From NCBI GenBank assembly GCA_051861445.1, contig JBHYCS010000011.1, positions 89,047-153,046 on the forward strand: a stretch of 64,000 bases of DNA. The letters are read 5' to 3'. The notes under the pieces are model-generated. The model ran no database searches, was not told the origin of the DNA, and saw only the letters and a list, made by a program, of their open reading frames with translations. Below are positions 29,176 to 36,319 of the stretch, in pieces; positions within the stretch are counted from its first letter, which is position 1, and the number at the start of each line of letters is the position of its first letter. The DNA is from Parasediminibacterium sp051861445. GTDB taxonomy: Bacteria; Bacteroidota; Bacteroidia; Chitinophagales; Chitinophagaceae. The translations under genes were made by a program, and so were the position numbers.

Positions 29176-29487
29176 TTAAAACCAGTTAGGAGGAGGTGTT
29201 TGCACCTCATGAGTTATACGAATTGGTGAATAGCGAAACTCGAAAATGTTTCTTTTTGACGGAATTTCTGAAGAAAATAATTCAACAAAAAAATGATACT
29301 TGCTACAATGAAATGGAGTTGTAATTTTTGTATTTTCTTCTATTGTAGAATTTGAATCTGATAAATTAGATACCTCTACCTCTTCTACAGCTTCTTTGCT
29401 AATTAATAACTTACCCAATTCTTTTACAGGTATCAACTGAAAAGAAAGTGTGAATAGCAAGAATATATTCAACGCAAGCTTTATCAT
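29176..29487 (-). CDS. Small exported protein ending in a Pro-rich tail, hypothetical
   Basis: A 103-aa protein from the ATG at 29487 (an earlier upstream start would add a polar extension before the signal). It begins MIKLALNIFLLFTLSFQLIP, a signal peptide or membrane anchor, followed by an acidic stretch (EAVEEVEVSNLSD), a possible Cys/His pair (FHCSKYHFF) and the C-terminus THEVQTPPPNWF. It lies 50 bp upstream of the SulP gene on the same strand and is probably its operon partner. I know of short Bacteroidota proteins with a similar TPPPN end, but no function for them. Confidence 0.6.
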   Translation of the reverse strand: MIKLALNIFLLFTLSFQLIPVKELGKLLISKEAVEEVEVSNLSDSNSTIEENTKITTPFHCSKYHFFVELFSSEIPSKRNIFEFRYSPIRITHEVQTPPPNWF

Positions 29488-29559
29488 GAGTGCACCAAAT
29501 TTATAGATATTAGTTGTACACAACCACTATTAAGCATAAAATTTTATTCTTCCATCGGG

Positions 29560-29593
29560 AAAAAATAAAAAAGGGCTGCTTTAAAAGCAACCC
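29560..29593 (-). terminator. Rho-independent terminator after fabG
   Basis: On the minus strand a GGGTTGCTTT / AAAGCAGCCC stem (one G-U pair) is followed by TTTTTTATTTTTT. It lies 27 bp after the fabG stop. Confidence 0.85.
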
Positions 29594-29619
29594 AAATTAT
29601 ACATTGAAGTTTAAAAAAA

Positions 29620-30375
29620 CTAAATGTTTAATCCACCACAAGCACTAATTACCTGACCTGTAATGTAGCTACTTAAATCGCTAGCTAAAAACAAGGTTGT
29701 ATTGGCAATTTCTTCTCCTTTACCAAAACGACCTAGTGGAATTTTCTTCAAAAATTCTTCACCAGCAGCACCGGTGTGCAAATATTCTGTCATATCGGTT
29801 TCAATAAAACCTGGTGCAATGGCATTGCAACGAATATTTCTACTACCTAATTCTGCTGCAATAGATTTTGTAAACCCAATAATACCAGCTTTACTAGCTG
29901 CATAACTAGATTGACCAGCATTGCCACGAATACCAATTATAGAACTCATGTTAATGATAGATCCAGACTTTGCTTTCATCATTGGTTTAATTACTTGCTT
30001 AGTCATGTTAAAAACACTTTTTAAGTTCGTATCCATCACTTCATCCCATTGTTGTTCTGTCATTCTCAACAACAAATTATCTCTACTAATTCCAGCATTG
30101 TTTACGCAAATATCAATAGTGCCAAATTCTTTTAGTACATCAGCTACAAAAGCCTCACATTGTTCAAAAATACCTGCATTACTTTGGTAGGCTTTGGCTT
30201 TTACACCAAAGGCTTGCAATTTTGTTTCTAAGGCTGCTGCTCTTTCTGCACTACTATTGCTTACGTACGTAAAAGCAATATTAGCACCTTGTTCGGCCAA
30301 TTTTAATGCAATTGCTTCACCAATTCCTCTTGCAGCACCTGTAACTATTGCAACTTTTCCAGTAAGTAAACTCAT
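29620..30375 (-). CDS. fabG: 3-oxoacyl-ACP reductase (SDR)
   Basis: A 251-aa short-chain dehydrogenase: NADP-binding VTGAARGIGEAIALKLAEQG, the NNAG motif, and catalytic Ser (SIINMSSIIG) with Tyr/Lys (YAASKAGIIGF). The C-terminus SDLSSYITGQVISACGGLNI matches FabG. It reduces 3-oxoacyl-ACP in fatty-acid elongation. It is monocistronic here, with its own terminator. A related SDR of different substrate cannot be excluded, since no other fab gene is adjacent. Confidence 0.88.
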   Translation of the reverse strand: MSLLTGKVAIVTGAARGIGEAIALKLAEQGANIAFTYVSNSSAERAAALETKLQAFGVKAKAYQSNAGIFEQCEAFVADVLKEFGTIDICVNNAGISRDNLLLRMTEQQWDEVMDTNLKSVFNMTKQVIKPMMKAKSGSIINMSSIIGIRGNAGQSSYAASKAGIIGFTKSIAAELGSRNIRCNAIAPGFIETDMTEYLHTGAAGEEFLKKIPLGRFGKGEEIANTTLFLASDLSSYITGQVISACGGLNI

Positions 30376-30543
30376 GTTTGTATATTTATTTTAGTGGATG
30401 AATAAGGGATACAAATAAACACATTTTATTTAAAAGAGCATTTTTAGAACATTAAATCGTATAAATAGAAAATAAAAAATCCACTTGCAAAATTTGCAAA
30501 TGGATATAAAAATGGGGGTTGAATATTCATTCTACACCAGCAA

Positions 30544-31119
30544 TTACAATTGTTCGAGCAATTCTTTTACACTTGGTCTTTTACGGTAATCTTTATTAAA
30601 ATAAATGTATTTAAATGTTCCATCAGTACCAATAATAAATACGGCAGGAACGGGTAAAACATTATCGCTATTGGCATTTACAGCAGAAAAATCAACATTA
30701 AATTGCTTGTATCTTTCCACTGTTTGAGCATCAACGGTAAAATTTACACCATATTGTTTTAAAATGATATTGGCGGTATCACTAATTATTTCGTAGCTAG
30801 CTTTTGTTTTACCAATTGTTTTTTCAACCGATTCATATTTTTCGGGAGAAATAGCCAAAACCGTTGCTCCTTTTGCTTGAATTAAACCCAAAGAATCGTT
30901 TAAACTACTCAATTGTTTATTACAGAAAGGACACCAATATCCTCGATAAAACAACAAAATAACAGCACCTTTTTGGGTAATTTTTTCTAATGAAATTGTG
31001 TTTCCATTATGACCAATAGCTGTAAAAACAGGTGCTTTTTGTCCTTTTTCAAACTTTAAATTTTGAGCATTTGAAACTACAGAAACCAATAAACAAATAA
31101 AGAAGAAGTATTTTTTCAT
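30544..31119 (-). CDS. Exported peroxiredoxin-like thioredoxin-fold protein
   Basis: A 191-aa AhpC/TSA-type protein with a signal peptide (MKKYFFFICLLVSVVSNAQN). The active-site strand is LLFYRGYWCPFCNKQL, with a CxxC pair instead of the single peroxidatic Cys of typical 2-Cys peroxiredoxins; this is the PRX-like2/BCP-type YRGxWCPxC motif. It probably acts as a periplasmic or surface thiol peroxidase or oxidoreductase. It may be co-transcribed with the upstream heptad-repeat protein gene (57-bp gap). Confidence 0.85.
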   Translation of the reverse strand: MKKYFFFICLLVSVVSNAQNLKFEKGQKAPVFTAIGHNGNTISLEKITQKGAVILLFYRGYWCPFCNKQLSSLNDSLGLIQAKGATVLAISPEKYESVEKTIGKTKASYEIISDTANIILKQYGVNFTVDAQTVERYKQFNVDFSAVNANSDNVLPVPAVFIIGTDGTFKYIYFNKDYRKRPSVKELLEQL

Positions 31120-31175
31120 GTTGGTATTTTTCTTAAATACGAATCAACGAATAAACACTTACACAATTTTTAAAA

Positions 31176-31967
31176 TTAATTAGAAATATAACTTCTTTTA
31201 GAATCGTTGTAAACAATTGTTCCTTTTACATCTTTTAAGTATTTGTTTTTCATTTTTGTATGTAAAACATCCGATTGTTTTTTACCATTAACCACTAATT
31301 CTGTGTTAGATAGTTTAAAGTAAACGTCTTTTTTGCTTGTAATAATTTCAGCATCTATTAAATCTTGTAAAATATTACTTGAAGTTTCAGCAGCTTTTCT
31401 ACCTTCTTCTGCTGCTCGTTTACCTTCTTCTGCAGCTTTTCTACCAAGCTCTTCTGCTCTTTTACCAAGTGCTTCTACACGATTACTTTCTAATGCAATT
31501 CTACTTCCTTCAAAAGCAATTCTTTTACTTTCTTCTGCTATTCGTTTTCCGTCAATAGCAGCTAATTTGCTAAGAGAAAATGCACCATTTCCATTATAAA
31601 AATTAAATTCATTATTATTAGAATGTATGTTTAAAGTATAATTAGCAGCAACGCCGTTTCTTTTAATTTCTTTTACAATTGCATCTAGGGTAGTTTTATT
31701 CTCTTTCAATTCATTTTCAGTTAAACTTCTACCATTAATTTTCATTTTTTTAACCTCATCATTATCATAATTTATAACAAATTCATCACCATCAACCATC
31801 ACTTTTACTGTACCTGAACTTTTTGCCAACTTGTTTTTAGGAATAGTATCTGTACTAGGTGTATCTAGTGAGTGTTGGTACACACTTGCAGGGAAAATAG
31901 GATTTGTAGAGGCTTGAAGCACTACTACACTAAAAAGAAAAAAAATAGCTGATAGTAAAGTTTTCAT
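31176..31967 (-). CDS. Secreted protein with eight-heptad coiled-coil repeat, hypothetical
   Basis: A 263-aa exported protein (signal MKTLLSAIFFLFSVVVLQAS). Residues 140-195 form eight consecutive heptads of the pattern G/S-K/R-R/K-I/A-A/E-x-E (GKRIAEE, SKRIAFE, GSRIALE, SNRVEAL, GKRAEEL, GRKAAEE, GKRAAEE, GRKAAET), a regular charged coiled coil. The flanking parts are beta-rich; a segment before the repeat (VKVMVDGDEFVINYDNDEVK) and the C-terminal segment (KNKYLKDVKGTIVYNDSKRS) suggest small beta domains. I recognise no family with a known function. On the minus strand, TTTG-N21-TACTTTTT upstream is a plausible promoter. Confidence 0.8.
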   Translation of the reverse strand: MKTLLSAIFFLFSVVVLQASTNPIFPASVYQHSLDTPSTDTIPKNKLAKSSGTVKVMVDGDEFVINYDNDEVKKMKINGRSLTENELKENKTTLDAIVKEIKRNGVAANYTLNIHSNNNEFNFYNGNGAFSLSKLAAIDGKRIAEESKRIAFEGSRIALESNRVEALGKRAEELGRKAAEEGKRAAEEGRKAAETSSNILQDLIDAEIITSKKDVYFKLSNTELVVNGKKQSDVLHTKMKNKYLKDVKGTIVYNDSKRSYISN

Positions 31968-32108
31968 GTAGGTTTATTTTTGGTTTAAAAAGTATTGTTA
32001 CAAACTAAAGAGTAGCAAATGGTAAATAGGTTGTAATTGTTTTCAAATAAATTTTAAAAAAAGTTTAGAATTACAATCTTCAATGTTAGGTATCGTTACC
32101 TTAGCCAC

Positions 32109-34985
32109 ATGGAAAAAAAATTATTTTTACTAGATGCATTTGCACTCATTTTCAGGGCTTATTATGCATTAATTCGTAATCCTCGTATAACATCAACGGG
32201 AAAAAACACCAACGCTCAGTTTGGGTTTACCAATACATTAATTGAACTTATTAATAAAGAAAAACCTACCCACTTAGCTGTTTGTTTTGATATGGAAGGA
32301 CCAACTGAAAGGCATACAGATTTTGCAGACTATAAAGCTAATAGACAAGAAGCACCTGAAGATTTACTAGCTGCAATACCTGATATTAAAAAAATTATTG
32401 AGGGTTTTAATATTCCTGTAATTGGTGTTACAGGCTACGAAGCAGATGATGTAATTGGAACATTGGCATGGGAAGCCCATGATGCTGGCTTTGAAGTATT
32501 TATGGTTACGCCTGATAAAGATTATGGACAATTGGTTAGAGATGGCATTTACATTTACAAACCTAGCTATCAAGGTGGTGATATTGAAATTATGGGGCCA
32601 AAAGAAGTATGTACAAAATGGAATATTGAACGAGTAGACCAAGTAATTGATATTTTAGGATTAATGGGTGATGCTGTAGATAATATTCCTGGAATTGCAG
32701 GTGTTGGTGAAAAAACAGCAGCTAAATTGTTGAAAGAATATGATACATTAGGAAATGTGTTGGCAAATGCAGAAAGCATAAAAGGTGCTTTGGGAGAAAA
32801 AGTAAGAGCAGGAAAAGAGAATGCCATTATGAGTAAAAAATTGGCAACTATTATTACCAACGTACCAATTGCATTTAATGAAGCAGATTGTAAATTAGGA
32901 GAATGGAATAAAGATGCTTTGCAAGAAATATTTACTGAATTAGAGTTTAGAACAATGGCTCAAAGAATTTTGGGCAGAACCATTCAATCGCCTACAAAAC
33001 CAACAGTAACAGAAGGAATAAGCCAAGGCACACAAACCGATTTATTTGGAAATGTAGTTACACCTAAACCTACTAAAAAATCAGTTGAACCTATTGGTTT
33101 GTTTGGAAGCGTTTTTCAACAAGAAGAATTAACAAATGAACATGAGCAGCTAGCAAATACAACACTACAAAATATTCATACTACTAAACATAACTATCAA
33201 TTAGTAGCAACTGAAAGCGAATTAAACCAATTGATTACAACCTTACAAGGTTATCAAGAAATTTGTTTTGATACAGAAACTACCGCTTTAGACGCTAATG
33301 AAGCAGAATTGGTAGGTTTAAGTTTTGCGGTAAAAAAAGGAGAAGCTTTTTACATTTCTTGTAATGAGAGCAAAGAGAAAACAATACAGATTCTGAATGA
33401 ATTGAATGTTTTGTTTAAAGACGTTACAAAAACATGGATTGGACAAAACATTAAGTACGATTTGTTGATGCTTAAATGGTATGGCTTCGAAATTGTTGGC
33501 CCCATTTACGATACCATGTTGGCACATTATGTTATTGAACCTGATGGAAAAAGAAATATGGATTTATTGAGCAATCAATATTTACAATACGAACCTGTGC
33601 ATATTGAAGAATTAATTGGCAAGAAAGGAAAAGATCAGGGAAAAATGAGTGATGTGGAAGTTGAAAAAATAAAAGATTATGCTGCTGAAGATGCAGATAT
33701 TACTTTACAACTAAAACAAGTTTTTGCTCCATTAGTAATAGATAAAAAAGTAGATAGAGTTTTAAATGAAGCCGAAAATCCATTGGTAAAAGTGCTAACC
33801 GACATGGAATTTGAAGGCGTAAAAATAGATGTTGGTTTCTTAAACGATTATAGTAAAGAGTTGGCTACAGCAGCCAAACAGTTTGAAGAAAATGTATACG
33901 AACAAGCAGGCGTTCGATTTAATTTGGCTTCGCCAAAACAACTAGGAGAAGTATTATTTGAAATTTTAAAACTTGATCCTAAAGCTAAAAAAACAAAAAC
34001 AGGACAATACGCTACAGGTGAAGATGTACTTACCAAAATGGCAAGCAAACACAAGATTGTAGATGACATTTTAGGATTTAGACAACTAACCAAATTACAA
34101 AGCACTTATGTAGATGCATTGCCACAAATGATAAACAGCAAAACAGGAAGAGTACATACGAGCTATGCTCAAGCTGTTGCCGTTACGGGTAGATTAAGTA
34201 GCAATAATCCTAATTTGCAAAACATTCCTATTCGTTCTGCAAGAGGAAGAGAAATAAGAAAAGCATTTATTCCACGAGATGAACAACATATTTTAATTAG
34301 TGCCGATTATTCTCAAATTGAATTAAGAATTGTGGCTGCAATTAGTGGAGATACCAATATGTGTGAGGCGTTTAGATTAGGTAAGGACATTCATACTGCA
34401 ACTGCTGCTAAAGTGTATGGCATTGAAGAAGCAGAAGTAACCAAAGAACAACGTTACAAAGCCAAAAGTGTAAACTTTGGAATTATTTATGGACAAGGTG
34501 CATTTGGATTAGCTGATAATTTGGGCATTTCTCGTACAGAAGCCAAAGAAATTATTGATAACTACAAAAAAGAATTTGCTAGCATTACTGAATATATGGA
34601 CAATATGGTTGCTTTTGCCAAAGAACATTTATATGTAGAAACTTTATTGGGAAGAAAACGTTGGTTAAGAGATATTACCTCATCGAACTTTACAGTAAGA
34701 GGCTATGCAGAACGAAACGCAATTAATAGCCCTATTCAAGGTACGGCAGCCGATATGGTAAAATTAGCAATGATAAAAATTCATGCAGCAATGAAAGAAG
34801 CAAAATTGCAATCGAAAATGATTTTGCAAGTGCATGATGAATTGGTTTTTGATGCTGTAAAAGATGAATTAGAAATACTGAAACCCATCATTTTAAATGG
34901 CATGAAAAATGCTTTAGAATTACCAAATGGTGTACCTGTAGAAGCAGAATTAGGTGTGGGTGAAAATTGGTTAGAAGCTCATTAA
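32109..34985 (+). CDS. polA: DNA polymerase I
   Basis: A 958-aa family A DNA polymerase for Okazaki-fragment processing and repair. N-terminal 5' nuclease domain (LLDAFALIFRAYYALIRN ... TGYEADDVIGTLA ... TPDKDYGQLV), a 3'-5' exonuclease domain with intact Exo I (CFDTETTALDANEAELVGLS) and Exo III-type residues (YAAEDADITLQL), and the polymerase domain with motif A (ISADYSQIELRIVA), motif B (RYKAKSVNFGIIYGQ) and motif C (LQVHDELVFD). An insertion rich in Thr/Gln (about 300-370) links the nuclease and exonuclease domains. It has its own downstream terminator. Confidence 0.97.
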   Translation: MEKKLFLLDAFALIFRAYYALIRNPRITSTGKNTNAQFGFTNTLIELINKEKPTHLAVCFDMEGPTERHTDFADYKANRQEAPEDLLAAIPDIKKIIEGFNIPVIGVTGYEADDVIGTLAWEAHDAGFEVFMVTPDKDYGQLVRDGIYIYKPSYQGGDIEIMGPKEVCTKWNIERVDQVIDILGLMGDAVDNIPGIAGVGEKTAAKLLKEYDTLGNVLANAESIKGALGEKVRAGKENAIMSKKLATIITNVPIAFNEADCKLGEWNKDALQEIFTELEFRTMAQRILGRTIQSPTKPTVTEGISQGTQTDLFGNVVTPKPTKKSVEPIGLFGSVFQQEELTNEHEQLANTTLQNIHTTKHNYQLVATESELNQLITTLQGYQEICFDTETTALDANEAELVGLSFAVKKGEAFYISCNESKEKTIQILNELNVLFKDVTKTWIGQNIKYDLLMLKWYGFEIVGPIYDTMLAHYVIEPDGKRNMDLLSNQYLQYEPVHIEELIGKKGKDQGKMSDVEVEKIKDYAAEDADITLQLKQVFAPLVIDKKVDRVLNEAENPLVKVLTDMEFEGVKIDVGFLNDYSKELATAAKQFEENVYEQAGVRFNLASPKQLGEVLFEILKLDPKAKKTKTGQYATGEDVLTKMASKHKIVDDILGFRQLTKLQSTYVDALPQMINSKTGRVHTSYAQAVAVTGRLSSNNPNLQNIPIRSARGREIRKAFIPRDEQHILISADYSQIELRIVAAISGDTNMCEAFRLGKDIHTATAAKVYGIEEAEVTKEQRYKAKSVNFGIIYGQGAFGLADNLGISRTEAKEIIDNYKKEFASITEYMDNMVAFAKEHLYVETLLGRKRWLRDITSSNFTVRGYAERNAINSPIQGTAADMVKLAMIKIHAAMKEAKLQSKMILQVHDELVFDAVKDELEILKPIILNGMKNALELPNGVPVEAELGVGENWLEAH

Positions 34986-35003
34986 TTTATAACAATTCAA
35001 CAT

Positions 35004-35043
35004 AAAAAATCCTGCACCATTTTTAATGAATGCAGGATTTTTT
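35004..35043 (+). terminator. Rho-independent terminator after polA
   Basis: The stem AAAAAATCCTGCA / TGCAGGATTTTTT with a 14-nt loop ends in a T-run, 19 bp after the polA stop. Confidence 0.88.
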
Positions 35044-35136
35044 GTTTGAAAATTAAAAAACTGAACCATTCGTGTGATATTTTTTTACTCAAAACGAATA
35101 ATAATGTATTCATAGCACAAATACATATTTAAACAG

Positions 35137-35634
35137 ATGCTAAAAACAACAGACAATTTCTTGAAAATTATTGAACAGCACAAAGGCATCATTTACAAGA
35201 TTGTAAATGCCTATTGCAAAAATGAAGAAGACAGAAAAGATATTGCTCAAGAAATTATACTGCAACTATGGAAATCATTTGGCAATTATAATGCAGAAAT
35301 AAAATTTACAACATGGATGTATAGAATTGCATTGAATGTAGCTATTTCGTTCTATAGAAAAGATAGTGTTAGAAAAGCTGCTAAAGAATATTTTGCCCTC
35401 AATATTTTTCAAGAACAAACAATAGATTTTGCCTTTCAGCAAGATGAAAAAATTAAATGGTTATATCAATTTATAAATGAACTACCAGCTTTTAATAAAG
35501 CTCTTTTATTATTATACTTAGACCAAAAATCACACAAAGAAATAGCTGAGATAATGGGCATTACTGAAACAAATGTTGCCACAAAAATTAGTAGAATTAA
35601 ACAACAATTAAGAGAAAAATTTTCAAACATATAA
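35137..35634 (+). CDS. ECF-type RNA polymerase sigma factor
   Basis: A 165-aa sigma-70 family ECF factor. Region 2 is visible (IIYKIVNAYCKNEEDRKDIA, EIILQLWKSFGNYNAEIKFT, WMYRIALNVAISFYRK), as is region 4 (LLLLYLDQKSHKEIAEIMGI then TETNVATKISRIKQQLREK). It is followed 13 bp later by a membrane protein that probably acts with it. No anti-sigma protein with a zinc-finger motif is adjacent. Confidence 0.93.
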   Translation: MLKTTDNFLKIIEQHKGIIYKIVNAYCKNEEDRKDIAQEIILQLWKSFGNYNAEIKFTTWMYRIALNVAISFYRKDSVRKAAKEYFALNIFQEQTIDFAFQQDEKIKWLYQFINELPAFNKALLLLYLDQKSHKEIAEIMGITETNVATKISRIKQQLREKFSNI

Positions 35635-35647
35635 TCTATCAAACAAC

Positions 35648-36319
35648 ATGGAAAACAATCAAATTCTTGAAACTTGGCAAGCCTATAATGTGCAACTTGA
35701 AAACCTAGTAAATATTAATAGAAAAGTTGTAGCAGATATTACACAATTAAAAATAAAATCGTTGATTGGCAGCATGAAAACCACTAAAGTAACTGCAATA
35801 CTCATTGGCTTTATTTGGGTGTTTGCAGGTGTATTTTTGTTGACGAATCTTTGCATGTACTCATTTTCACAAATAAGCATTTATTTTTTAGTTTCTGCTT
35901 TTTTGCAAATATTGATTACAGCGATTGCTATAGGTATTTATTTGTACCAAAGTATATTGATTCATCGCATACAAAATAGCGAAAACGTAGTAGACACCCA
36001 ATACCAACTGAACCAATTAAAAATCAGCAGCATATGGGTATTTAAAATTTTAATTTTGCAACTTCCTTTGTGGACTACCTTTTATTTGTCTGACCATTTT
36101 TTTGCACATTCAACGCCATTAATTTATCTAATACAAATTGCTGTTACACTTTTATTTACTGTGGCAGCTATTTTACTGTTTATAAATATTCAGCCGAAAA
36201 ACTTTCATAAAAAGTGGTTCAAACTAATTTTCAATGGCATAGAATGGACACCTATTTTACATTCGATTGAATTGTGTAAAGAAATTGAAGCATTTAAAAA
36301 AGAAGGTGTAGAAATTTAA
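35648..36319 (+). CDS. Membrane protein, putative partner of the ECF sigma factor
   Basis: A 223-aa protein with an N-terminal cytoplasmic helix (~45 residues, METWQAYNVQ-like start followed by a possible coiled coil, NINRKVVADITQLKIKSLIG) and four transmembrane segments (about 50-70, 75-100, 127-147, 153-175). The location 13 bp after an ECF sigma gene and the soluble N-terminal helix suggest a regulatory membrane protein or anti-sigma factor, but no known anti-sigma domain is recognisable. Its last 4 bp overlap the convergent outer-membrane protein gene. Confidence 0.75.
   Translation: MENNQILETWQAYNVQLENLVNINRKVVADITQLKIKSLIGSMKTTKVTAILIGFIWVFAGVFLLTNLCMYSFSQISIYFLVSAFLQILITAIAIGIYLYQSILIHRIQNSENVVDTQYQLNQLKISSIWVFKILILQLPLWTTFYLSDHFFAHSTPLIYLIQIAVTLLFTVAAILLFINIQPKNFHKKWFKLIFNGIEWTPILHSIELCKEIEAFKKEGVEI

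Noticed and set aside
31333..31599. ORF on the plus strand opposite the heptad-repeat gene, and the repeat as a possible CRISPR-like array
   Set aside because: The repetition follows protein heptads (21 bp) without spacers, and the plus-strand ORF is only its antisense shadow.
36316..36319. 4-bp overlap of the sigma-partner and outer-membrane protein genes, possible frameshift
   Set aside because: The genes are convergent, both reading frames are complete and end in normal stops.
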